9,246 bases of DNA from Phycisphaerae bacterium (GCA_022866005.1 JALHTV010000299.1:1-9246); one strand, 5' to 3'. Shown: positions 1 to 6,570, numbered from the stretch's first letter. Notes: generated by a model not told the origin, from the letters alone. Numbers and translations are program-made.

Positions 1-1214
1 ACGGCTTCCAGGTCGAGGATGTGTCGATCGGCCGCAGCGGCGGCGCGTGGCGCCTGCTGAGTCGCCCCACCCCGGGGACGGTCAACGCCCCCGCCGCCAG
101 CCTGGGCCTGGTCACCGGGCAGGAATCGCCCCAGACGGCTGCGTCCCTGGACTGGTCGGCCCTGGCTGCCTGGCCGGGGACGCTGGCGTTCTACATGCCG
201 GTGGCGAACCTGGAGTCGATCTGCCGCTGCCTGACGGACGCCGGGCGGGCCGCCGACACCCCGGCCGCCGTCGTGCAGTGGGCGGGCACGGCCCGCCAGC
301 GCGTCGCGACCGGGACGCTGGCGGACATCGCCGAAAAGGCCCGCCGCGCCGGCCTGGAGCCACCCGCGATCGCGCTGGTGGGCGAGGTCGTGTCCTTGCG
401 GGAGCAGATCGAGTGGTTCCAGCGCCGCCCCTTATTCGGCCAGCGGATCGCCGTCACGAGGGCACCCGACCAGGCCGCTCAGCTCGCCGAGGCGCTGGAG
501 GAACTGGGGGCCGCCGTCATCGAGTGTCCCCTGATCGCCATCGACCCGCCGGCCGACGCGACCGCGCTGCGCCAGGCCGTGGCGAACCTGGGGCGGTTCC
601 ACTGGATCGTGTTCACGTCCGTCAACGCGGTCGAGGCGTTCTTTGCCGCCGTGGTCGATGCCGGCGCCGACGCCCGCGCTCTAGCCGGCTGCAAGCTATG
701 CTGCATCGGCCCGGCCACAGGGCGGCGGCTGGAGCAGTTCGGCCTGCGCTGCGACCTCCAGCCGGTTGAGGCGGGCACGGCCGCGCTGGCCGAGGCGATG
801 GCTGCGGCCATGGCCAAAAACCTCTCCGGCGCGCGAGTGCTGGTCCCGCGCTCCGACATCGCCCCGCCGGACCTGCCTGAGGCCCTCACCGCCCGCGGGG
901 CGCACGTCACGGCGGTGGAGGCTTACCGCACGCGGACCGACCCGGCCGCCGCCGAGGCCCTGCGCCGGTTACTGGAGGCCGGGGAGGTTGACTGGATCAC
1001 CTTCACCAGCCCCTCGACGGTCGCCGGGATGCTCTCGGCCGTCGACGCGCGCTCGCTGCGGGCGCGGCCGGTGCGCCTGGCGAGCATCGGCCTGGTGACC
1101 TCCGCCGCCCTGCGCCGCGCGGGCCTCGAACCCACCGTCGAGGCCCGCGAGCACACCGTCCCCGGCCTGGTCGACGCGATCGTCGCCGCCTGCCGGAGGG
1201 CGAGGGAGGGCTAA
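1..1214 (+). CDS. Fused uroporphyrinogen-III C-methyltransferase / uroporphyrinogen-III synthase (CobA-HemD), 5'-partial
   Basis: The frame is open to the left edge (first full codon at 3), so the true start lies outside; the GTG at 21 is only the first start-like codon. Numbering from 21, residues about 25-137 match the C-terminal half of SAM-dependent uroporphyrinogen-III methyltransferase: LGLVTGQE, a TLAFYM segment at 54-59, TPAAVVQWAGT at 80-90, GTL at 98-100, PPAIALVGEVV at 114-124 and EWFQRRPLFG at 131-140. Residues about 141-392 are uroporphyrinogen-III synthase, which cyclises hydroxymethylbilane with ring-D inversion: VTRAPDQA, FTSVNAV (198-204), IGPATG (229-234), VPRSD (275-279), EAYRT (300-304) and FTSPSTV (328-334). 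This methyltransferase/synthase fusion is known in bacteria. It supplies precorrin-2 to the ahb genes that follow 2 bases downstream. Oddity: the stretch before residue 25 lacks the usual GIPxTHR motif (see findings). Confidence 0.9.
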   Translation, partial: GFQVEDVSIGRSGGAWRLLSRPTPGTVNAPAASLGLVTGQESPQTAASLDWSALAAWPGTLAFYMPVANLESICRCLTDAGRAADTPAAVVQWAGTARQRVATGTLADIAEKARRAGLEPPAIALVGEVVSLREQIEWFQRRPLFGQRIAVTRAPDQAAQLAEALEELGAAVIECPLIAIDPPADATALRQAVANLGRFHWIVFTSVNAVEAFFAAVVDAGADARALAGCKLCCIGPATGRRLEQFGLRCDLQPVEAGTAALAEAMAAAMAKNLSGARVLVPRSDIAPPDLPEALTARGAHVTAVEAYRTRTDPAAAEALRRLLEAGEVDWITFTSPSTVAGMLSAVDARSLRARPVRLASIGLVTSAALRRAGLEPTVEAREHTVPGLVDAIVAACRRAREG

Positions 1215-1216
1215 CC

Positions 1217-2380
1217 GTGATCAACATCTCCCGCCTCTATTGCGGCACCGCCGGGACCAGCGATGACCTGCGCTACGGGCACGCCACGAGCCGCGGGCCT
1301 GCGCGAAAGCCGGTAGTCGTGTGGAACTGCACGCCCCGGTGCAACCTCTCCTGCGCCCACTGCTACGCCGCCGGGGGCACCGGCTCGCAGGAGATGGACA
1401 CCGCCGCCGCGACGGCCATGCTGGAAGACCTGGCGGGATTCGGCGTGCCGGTGGTGCTCTTCTCGGGCGGTGAGCCGATGCTCCGGGGCGACCTGTTCGA
1501 CCTGATCCGCCGCGCCGCCGCGTGCGGCCTGCGGGCGGTGCTGAGCACCAACGGCACGCTCATCGACGCCCGTGCGGCCGACCGCCTGCGGGAGGCCGGG
1601 GCTGCCTACGTGGGCGTGTCGCTGGACGGGCTCAAGGAAGTCCACGACGGCTTTCGCGGGGCGGCCGGGGCGTTCGACCGCGCGCTGGAAGGCCTGCGCC
1701 ACTGCCGCCGGGCGGGACTCAAAACGGGCCTGCGGCTGGTTCTCACCCGCCGCAACGCCCACCAGATCGACGGCATCTTCTCGCTACTGGAGGAGGAGGA
1801 CGTCCCCCGCGCCTGCTTCTACCACCTGGTCTACACCGGCCGCGGGGCCGCCCTGCGCGACGAGGACCTCGACCACGTCGCCAGGCGGGCCGCCCTGGAC
1901 CTGCTCATCGACCGCACGGCCGATGTGCACCGCCGCGGGCTGGCCAAGGAAATCCTCACCGTCGACAACCACGCCGACGGCCCCTACCTGCACCTGCGGA
2001 TGGTCCGCGAGGGCAGCCCGCGTGCCCAGGAGGTCTGGCGGCTGCTGAAGGCCAATGGCGGCAACACCTCGGGCGAGGGTCTAGCCTGCGTGGGTTGGGA
2101 CGGGGCAGTCCATCCCGACCAGTTCTGGCGCCACGCCTCGCTGGGCAACGTGCAGGAGCTGCCGTTCTCGCGGATCTGGACCGACCCGGCCAATCCCTTG
2201 CTGGGGGCGCTGCGAGACCGGCACGGGCGCCTCAAGGGGCGCTGCGGGCGCTGCCGGTACCTCCCGGCCTGCAACGGGAACCTCCGCGTCCGGGCTGAGT
2301 CGGCCGGGGACCTTTGGGGCGACGACCCGGCCTGCTATCTGACCGATGACGAGATCGCCCCCGTGGAGGGCGCCCCGTGA
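1217..2380 (+). CDS. ahbC: 12,18-didecarboxysiroheme deacetylase AhbC (radical SAM/SPASM)
   Basis: 387 aa. In the siroheme-dependent haem pathway AhbC removes the two acetate side chains of 12,18-didecarboxysiroheme to give Fe-coproporphyrin III. The radical SAM cluster motif CxxxCxxC is C42, C46, C49, followed by SGGEP (83-87) and VSLDG (134-138). The C-terminal half has the AhbC signature NGGNTSGEG (280-288), CVGWDG (291-296) and HPDQFWRH (299-306). SPASM-type auxiliary cluster cysteines are C291, C343, C346, C352 and C373. The N-terminus (INISRLYCGT, then DDLRYG) resembles the start of known AhbC proteins, supporting GTG at 1217; GGGAGGG at 1204-1210 lies 6 bases upstream. The gene begins 2 bases after the upstream stop and its own stop overlaps the next start (GTGA), so translation is probably coupled. 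Related NirJ enzymes of haem d1 synthesis are less likely, because the VHPDQFWRH block is an AhbC feature and no other nir genes are seen. Confidence 0.9.
   Translation: MINISRLYCGTAGTSDDLRYGHATSRGPARKPVVVWNCTPRCNLSCAHCYAAGGTGSQEMDTAAATAMLEDLAGFGVPVVLFSGGEPMLRGDLFDLIRRAAACGLRAVLSTNGTLIDARAADRLREAGAAYVGVSLDGLKEVHDGFRGAAGAFDRALEGLRHCRRAGLKTGLRLVLTRRNAHQIDGIFSLLEEEDVPRACFYHLVYTGRGAALRDEDLDHVARRAALDLLIDRTADVHRRGLAKEILTVDNHADGPYLHLRMVREGSPRAQEVWRLLKANGGNTSGEGLACVGWDGAVHPDQFWRHASLGNVQELPFSRIWTDPANPLLGALRDRHGRLKGRCGRCRYLPACNGNLRVRAESAGDLWGDDPACYLTDDEIAPVEGAP
2365..2370 (+). promoter_or_regulatory. Ribosome binding site GGAGGG inside ahbC, for the ahbD-ahbA-ahbB fusion
   Basis: GGAGGG ends 6 bases before GTG 2377. 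It selects this GTG over the in-frame ATG at 2398, which has no comparable purine run at proper distance. With the 4-base GTGA overlap it suggests coupled translation of the two radical SAM genes. Confidence 0.6.
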
Positions 2381-4461
2381 CGCCTCCGCCCACCGCAATG
2401 CCCCCCGGCGAACCGCTGCCGCGGCTGGTGGCCCTGGAGGTCACGCGCCGCTGCGTGCTCACCTGCCGCCACTGCCGCGCCGCGGCCGCCCAAGATGCCG
2501 CCGAGGATGAGCTGACGGGCCAGGAGTGGACCCGGCTGCTGGAGAACTTGGCGGGTTTCGCCCGGCCGACCGTGATCCTCACCGGCGGTGAGCCGCTGCT
2601 GCGGGACGACGTCACCGACATCGCCGCCCGCGCGAGCGGCCTGGGTCTGCGCGTCGTGCTGGCGACCTGCGGGGCGCTGCTGGACCACGCCGCGGCCGCA
2701 CGCCTGTCCCAGGCGGGCGTGGCGGCCATCTCGGTCTCGCTGGACGGGGCGACCGCCGCCTCGCACGACGCCTTCCGCGGCCAAGCGGGCACCTTCACCG
2801 CAGCGTTGCAGGGCATCGAGTCGGCCCGCCAGGCCGGGCTGCCCTTCCAGATCAACACCACGGTCACCCGCCGCAATGTCGCGGAGCTGCCGGCCATCCT
2901 GGACCTGGCCGCAAAACTCGGCGCCAAGACGTTCAATCCCTTCCTGCTCGTGCCCACCGGCCGCGGGCGGCAGCTCGCATCGGAGGCGCTGTCGGCTGAG
3001 GAGTACGAGCAGACGCTGAATTGGCTCGCGGAGCAGCAGGCCCGCGGCGAGGTCCCCATCCGCGTCACCTGCGCCCCCCACTTCCAGCGGATCCTCCAGC
3101 AGCGCGGCCAGGCGGCCGGGCTTGCCACGGCGTCGCCCCGGGGAGCCGGGCCGGCGACGAAGGGATGCCTTGGCGGGCGGTCGTTCGCGTTCGTGTCTCA
3201 TCGCGGCACGGTGCAGGCCTGCGGGTTCCTGGAAGTCGCCGCCGGCGACCTGCGGGAGGCGGACTATGACTTCGCGACGATCTGGCGGACCTCGCCGGTG
3301 TTCGCAGCCCTGCGCGACCGCACCCGCTACGGCGGGCGCTGCGGGGTGTGCGAGTTCCACACCCTCTGCGGCGGCTGCCGGGCGCGGGCCTGGGCCGCGA
3401 GCGGCGACTACCTGGCCGAAGAGCCCCTGTGCCTTCATCAGCCACGCGGCACGGCATCGCCAGGCGCGCCGAAAGGCGACGTCCTCGACGCCACAGACGC
3501 CCGGCTGATCTGGGCCGCCCAGACGCAGTTCCCCATCGTCCCCAGGCCGTTCGAGCTGCTGGGCCGAGGCGTGGGGATCGAATCGGCCGAGGCGATGGCG
3601 CGGCTGCGCCGCCTGCGGGAGGAGGGCATCATCCGGCGGATCGGTGCGGTGTTCGACCCGCGCCGGCTGGGCTACGTCTCAACATTGGTCACCGCGCGGG
3701 TGCCGGCGGATCGCCTGGCGGAGGTCGCTGGGATCGTCGGCACTTCTAGCGGCGTGACGCACAACTACAGCCGCCGCCACCGCTACAACCTGTGGTTCAC
3801 GCTGACGGCACCGGACGAAGTGGCGCTCGAGCGCGCGCTTGCAGACCTGTGGCGGCGCAGCGGCATCGACGAGCTCCGGGCCCTGCCGGCCGAGCGGGTC
3901 TACAAGATCCACGCCGTCTTCCTCCCGCCGGGCCTGGAGATTCCTCCTGCCCAGGCTTCCGCTGCCCCGCTGTCGCAGGAGCAGAAGGCAGTCAAGCTCG
4001 ATGCCGCCGGGCGCAGGATGGTGCGCCGGCTGGCGGGCGACCTGCCGCCGGTGGAGCTGCCGTTCGACGCCTTGGCCGCGGAGCTGGGCCAGGCGATCGA
4101 GACGCTGCTGCACCAGGTCAAGGCCTGGTTGGCCGAGGGCGTGGTCCGGCGGTTCGGCGCGGTGGTCAGCCATCGCCGGCTGGGCTACGTCACCAACGGC
4201 ATGGCCGTATTCGCCGTCCCGCCGGAGCGCATCGACGAAGTAGGCCAGGCCGCGGCCCAGCGCCCGGGCGTGTCTCACTGCTATCGCCGCAGGCCGTTTG
4301 CGGGCTTCCCCTACAACCTGTTCGCCATGATCCATGGCCACTCGGACCAGGAGGTGCGCTCCACCGCGCAGGAGATCGCCACGGCAGCGGGCCTAAGCGA
4401 GTACGACGTGCTGATGACCGACCAGGAATTCAAGAAGACCTCTGGCGGCTACTTCGCCTGA
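2377..4461 (+). CDS. Trifunctional haem-synthesis fusion: AhbD haem synthase - AhbA-like - AhbB-like siroheme decarboxylase
   Basis: 694 aa in three blocks. (1) Residues about 14-356 are a radical SAM/SPASM haem synthase like AhbD, which converts the two propionates of Fe-coproporphyrin III to vinyls. CxxxCxxC is C26, C30, C33; GGEP is 70-73; KGCLGGRSFAFVSH is 262-275; C282, C322, C325, C331, C334, C352 and the GDYLAEEP block (343-350) are the auxiliary-cluster region. (2) Residues about 369-514 are an Lrp/AsnC-fold siroheme decarboxylase half, AhbA-like: helix-turn-helix (about 372-420), RRIGAVFDPRRLGY (420-433), GVTHNY (459-464), YNLWFTL (470-476). (3) Residues about 538-694 are AhbB-like: RRFGAVVSHRRLGY (591-604), GVSHCY (631-636), FPYNLFAMIHG (644-654), EFKKTS (684-689). 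Linkers at 355-368 and 515-537 are Pro/Ala-rich. Single enzymes are about 350 and 150 aa, so all three look complete. The Lrp-like blocks are probably enzymatic rather than DNA-binding. NirJ/NirDLGH homology is the alternative for the same folds, but the AhbC neighbour favours haem b. Confidence 0.88.
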   Translation: MTPPPTAMPPGEPLPRLVALEVTRRCVLTCRHCRAAAAQDAAEDELTGQEWTRLLENLAGFARPTVILTGGEPLLRDDVTDIAARASGLGLRVVLATCGALLDHAAAARLSQAGVAAISVSLDGATAASHDAFRGQAGTFTAALQGIESARQAGLPFQINTTVTRRNVAELPAILDLAAKLGAKTFNPFLLVPTGRGRQLASEALSAEEYEQTLNWLAEQQARGEVPIRVTCAPHFQRILQQRGQAAGLATASPRGAGPATKGCLGGRSFAFVSHRGTVQACGFLEVAAGDLREADYDFATIWRTSPVFAALRDRTRYGGRCGVCEFHTLCGGCRARAWAASGDYLAEEPLCLHQPRGTASPGAPKGDVLDATDARLIWAAQTQFPIVPRPFELLGRGVGIESAEAMARLRRLREEGIIRRIGAVFDPRRLGYVSTLVTARVPADRLAEVAGIVGTSSGVTHNYSRRHRYNLWFTLTAPDEVALERALADLWRRSGIDELRALPAERVYKIHAVFLPPGLEIPPAQASAAPLSQEQKAVKLDAAGRRMVRRLAGDLPPVELPFDALAAELGQAIETLLHQVKAWLAEGVVRRFGAVVSHRRLGYVTNGMAVFAVPPERIDEVGQAAAQRPGVSHCYRRRPFAGFPYNLFAMIHGHSDQEVRSTAQEIATAAGLSEYDVLMTDQEFKKTSGGYFA

Positions 4462-4476
4462 CCGGCCGATTGGGTG

Positions 4477-4505
4477 TTGACCCTCGCGAGGGCGGCGGCT
4501 ACTTT
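4477..4505 (+). promoter_or_regulatory. Candidate sigma-70-type promoter for the FNT transporter gene
   Basis: TTGACC (4477-4482) and TACTTT (4500-4505) are separated by 17 bases. The -35 matches consensus at 5 of 6 positions; the -10 keeps the T1, A2 and T6 positions. A start near 4512 would give a leader of about 75 bases to ATG 4587. It lies directly after the stop of the ahb fusion gene, suggesting separate control from the haem operon. Found by eye only. Confidence 0.4.
4481..4492. promoter_or_regulatory. Perfect 12-bp palindrome CCCTCGCGAGGG in the promoter spacer
   Basis: CCCTCGCGAGGG equals its own reverse complement. It begins inside the -35 element and fills much of the spacer of the candidate promoter at 4477-4505, a position where a bound dimeric regulator would block RNA polymerase. 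It has no loop and no following T-run, so it is a poor terminator for the upstream haem operon. Operator function is inference. Confidence 0.3.
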
Positions 4506-4575
4506 CTGCCCGTCAGATGCGATTCGGTGTCGCGCTAGGTGAGTTTGTCGCGCCACCTGCAACCATCAAGACCCC

Positions 4576-4580
4576 AAGGA
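4576..4580 (+). promoter_or_regulatory. Ribosome binding site AAGGA deciding the FNT start
   Basis: AAGGA ends 6 bases before ATG 4587. This favours ATG 4587 (MACKKPQ) over the longer in-frame start at 4539, whose extra 16 residues (Arg/Pro/Gln-rich) do not resemble FNT proteins. Confidence 0.6.
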
Positions 4581-4586
4581 CCTCCC

Positions 4587-5375
4587 ATGGCATGCAAGAA
4601 ACCCCAAGAGACCGTTCGTGCCGTCATCTCCATCGGCTGCGCCAAGAGCACCCTGCCGCTGGGCAAGTTGTTGCTGCTGGGTTTTCTGGCTGGGGCGTAC
4701 ATTGCCTTCGGCGGGCTGCTGGCCGAGGTGGTCGGCGGGGGCTGTCCGGAGGTCAAGGGCTGCAACCCCGGGTTGGGGAAGCTCGTTTTTGCCGGGGTGT
4801 TCCCCGTGGGCCTGATGCTCGTGGTGATCGCCGGCTCGGAGCTGTTCACCGGCAACACGGCGCTGATGATCCCCTCGACGCTGACAGGGGCGACGAGCTG
4901 GCTGGCGCTGGTGCAGAACTGGGTGTGGTCCTTCGTGGGCAACCTCGCCGGCTCGGTCTTCGTGGCCTATTTTCTGGCGCACCTGACGGGGCTGCTCGCG
5001 GCTGACCCGTGGCTGAGCTGTGCCAAGGGCATTGCCGAGACCAAGGTCTCCCTGGGCTTCTGGACGCTGCTGTGGCGGGGGGTGGGCTGCAACTGGCTGG
5101 TGTGCCTGGCCGTGTGGTTGGCGGTCGCGGCCGATGACGTAGCCGGAAAGATCCTGGGCGTCTGGTGGCCGATCATGGCGTTCGTCGCGATCGGCTTTGA
5201 GCACAGCGTGGCCAACATGTACTTCATACCGGTGGGGATCTTCCTGGGCGCCAACGTCACCTGGGTGCAGTTCCTCGTGAACAACCTGCTGCCCGTGACG
5301 CTGGGCAACATCCTCGGCGGGGCGCTGTTCGTGGGGGCCGTCTACGCCTATCTCTACGGGCGGCGCGAGTCGTAG
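4587..5375 (+). CDS. Formate/nitrite transporter (FNT) family channel
   Basis: 262 aa from ATG 4587, the usual FNT length. FNT proteins form pentameric inner-membrane channels for small monovalent acids such as formate, nitrite or hydrosulfide. Six membrane segments can be traced at about residues 27-47, 65-83, 108-132, 156-180, 190-218 and 236-257. Family motifs are present: GSELFTGN (83-90), NLAGS (119-123), LLWRGVGCNWLVCLAVW (161-177), GFEHSVANMYFIP (203-215) with the central pore histidine H206, and VTLGNILGGALFVG (237-250). The sequence alone does not separate FocA-like (formate) from NirC-like (nitrite) function. The methyl-THF methyltransferase gene 104 bases downstream favours formate/one-carbon use. 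The adjacent siroheme/haem operon leaves nitrite or sulfide open. No nitrite or sulfite reductase gene is in view. Confidence 0.92.
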   Translation: MACKKPQETVRAVISIGCAKSTLPLGKLLLLGFLAGAYIAFGGLLAEVVGGGCPEVKGCNPGLGKLVFAGVFPVGLMLVVIAGSELFTGNTALMIPSTLTGATSWLALVQNWVWSFVGNLAGSVFVAYFLAHLTGLLAADPWLSCAKGIAETKVSLGFWTLLWRGVGCNWLVCLAVWLAVAADDVAGKILGVWWPIMAFVAIGFEHSVANMYFIPVGIFLGANVTWVQFLVNNLLPVTLGNILGGALFVGAVYAYLYGRRES

Positions 5376-5397
5376 GCGCGGCCTGCGCGTAAATGCC

Positions 5398-5426
5398 TTG
5401 CCCACTGCGGTCCGCGCGGGTATCCA
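5398..5426 (+). promoter_or_regulatory. Candidate sigma-70-type promoter for the methyltransferase gene
   Basis: TTGCCC (5398-5403) and TATCCA (5421-5426) are 17 bases apart, giving a leader of about 47 bases to ATG 5480. The layout matches the candidate PilZ promoter on the other strand (TTGCCT, 17 bases, TATCCT), which lends mild support. Co-transcription with the FNT gene is also possible, since no terminator is visible in the 104-base gap. Confidence 0.4.
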
Positions 5427-5479
5427 TACCTGTTCCGGTCGCCTGGGCAAATCCGGCGGCGAAGGCGGGAGAAAGCAGG

Positions 5480-6277
5480 ATGATCATCATTGGCGAGAGG
5501 ATCAACGCCACGCGAAAGCCCATCGCCGCGGCGCTGGAGGCCCGCGACAGCCAGGCGATCTTCCGCACCGCCCGCGAGCAGCTCCAGGCCGGGGCGCACT
5601 ACCTGGACATCAACGGCGGCGACCCGCGCCCCGCGCGCGAGGCCGAGAACATCGCCTGGCTGGTCGAGACCGTCCAGGGGAGCGTCGACGTGCCGCTGTG
5701 CATCGACTCGGCCAACCCCCAGGCCGTCAAGAGAGGATTGTCCCTGGCCAAGCACCGGGCGATCCTCAACAGCATCTCGCTGGAGAGCAGCCGCCTGGGC
5801 CCGCTGATGCCCATCCTGGAACAGTCCGACTGCATGGTGATCGGCCTGCTGATGAGCGACCAAGGGGCGCCGGCCGGCGTGGACGACCGCCTGCGAAATG
5901 CCGAGCAGCTCATTAAGAAGCTCACCGCCGCCGGCAGGAAGCCGGAGGACATCATCATCGACCCGTGCTTCCTCACGCTCTCGGTCGATTGTCTCAGCGC
6001 CCGCGCGGTCATCGACGCCATTGCGGCCATTCACAAGGAATGGCCCAAGGTCCACATCGGCGGTGGCTGCTCCAATGTCAGCTTCGGCCTGCCCAGGCGA
6101 CGGTACATCAACTTCGCGCTGCTGGCGGGGGCGATCTACCACGGCATGGACACCGCCCTGATCGACCCCTGCACCCCCGGCATCATGGCCACCCTCTACG
6201 CCGCCCAGGCCGTCGCGGGCAAAGATGAGTTCTGCATGAACTACGTCACCGCCGAGCGCGAAGGCAAACTGGTGTAA
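5480..6277 (+). CDS. Methyltetrahydrofolate:corrinoid methyltransferase-like protein (AcsE/MtgA type, pterin-binding TIM barrel)
   Basis: 265 aa, close to the about 262 aa of acetogen AcsE. Enzymes of this family move a methyl group between methyl-tetrahydrofolate and the cobalt of a corrinoid protein, either in the Wood-Ljungdahl pathway or in methylamine/betaine-type demethylation. The N-terminus IIIGERINATR is the family start, favouring ATG 5480 (purine-rich GGGAGAAAG upstream) over a longer frame from 5393. Pterin-pocket motifs: LDINGG (42-47), PLCIDSANP (72-80) with D76, ILNSISLES (95-103) with N97, IIIDPCF (158-164) with D161, and GGGCSNVSFGLP (194-205) with N199. From memory, these align with D75, N96, D160 and N199 of the Moorella enzyme. 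The family also includes the MetH-type domain, but the protein stands alone. No corrinoid protein, reductive activator or CO dehydrogenase gene is in view, so the physiological methyl acceptor is unknown. Confidence 0.85.
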   Translation: MIIIGERINATRKPIAAALEARDSQAIFRTAREQLQAGAHYLDINGGDPRPAREAENIAWLVETVQGSVDVPLCIDSANPQAVKRGLSLAKHRAILNSISLESSRLGPLMPILEQSDCMVIGLLMSDQGAPAGVDDRLRNAEQLIKKLTAAGRKPEDIIIDPCFLTLSVDCLSARAVIDAIAAIHKEWPKVHIGGGCSNVSFGLPRRRYINFALLAGAIYHGMDTALIDPCTPGIMATLYAAQAVAGKDEFCMNYVTAEREGKLV

Positions 6278-6399
6278 GCCCGCCAGACGTGATTCCCGCT
6301 CCCACTTCTCCCCTCCCACCCGCGCCCTACGTGCTGCGCGCGAAGTGTGTGCTTGCGACACGAGCGGCCACGCGGCGCTGCTGGCCCGTTGCGCATGTA

Positions 6400-6417
6400 G
6401 CGCGCGACAGGGCGCGC
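6400..6417. repeat. Inverted repeat GCGCGC-N6-GCGCGC followed by A7
   Basis: Two 6-base arms with a 6-base loop (GACAGG). The A-run on the + strand side means neither strand has the stem-then-U-run order of an intrinsic terminator. It is probably part of a folded or repeated intergenic element. Confidence 0.4.
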
Positions 6418-6468
6418 AAAAAAATGGCGGGCCTGCCGCGGGGGGGGACGACAGGCTCCGCCTCGGCA

Positions 6469-6499
6469 TTCGAACCGGCCGGGGGAGAACCGGTTCGAA
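6469..6499. repeat. Hairpin with perfect 10-bp arms TTCGAACCGG / CCGGTTCGAA
   Basis: Arms at 6469-6478 and 6490-6499 are exact reverse complements around an 11-base loop. It is the strongest inverted repeat I noticed in the window. The downstream sequence is AGGGGTTAATTCTTC, not a clean T-run, so intrinsic termination after the methyltransferase gene is uncertain. A regulator site or processing hairpin is equally possible. Confidence 0.6.
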
Positions 6500-6541
6500 A
6501 GGGGTTAATTCTTCATAAGGTATCCAGCCCTGCCGATCAGG

Positions 6542-6570
6542 TGGACACTCCCAAAACCTCGGCAAATTAT
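6542..6570 (+). promoter_or_regulatory. Candidate distal sigma-70-type promoter upstream of purD
   Basis: TGGACA (6542-6547, 5 of 6 to consensus), 17 bases, then AATTAT (6565-6570, 4 of 6). It sits in a locally AT-rich patch. A start near 6577 would give a long leader of about 212 bases containing the 6653-6676 hairpin. Confidence 0.35.

Noticed and set aside
2335..3438. Minus-strand frame of 367 codons opposite the AhbD block
   Set aside because: Shadow of a well-supported gene; low-complexity Arg/Ala/Gly-rich translation with no motifs.
3481..4461. Lrp/AsnC-type transcription regulators attached to a radical SAM enzyme
   Set aside because: GVTHNY, GVSHCY and YNLFAMIHG motifs and the ahbC neighbour identify siroheme decarboxylase blocks, which share the Lrp fold but are enzymes.
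1217..4461. Haem d1 (nir) cluster
   Set aside because: The radical SAM genes resemble AhbC and AhbD more than NirJ, and there is no NirS, NirF or NirN in view.
6400..6424. GCGCGC hairpin plus A7 as an intrinsic terminator
   Set aside because: The A-run follows the stem on the + strand and the corresponding T-run precedes it on the - strand, so neither orientation has a stem followed by U residues.
6469..6499. GGTTCGAA as the T-arm of a tRNA
   Set aside because: The surrounding bases do not form a T-stem, acceptor stem or cloverleaf; the motif is part of a simple 10-bp inverted repeat.
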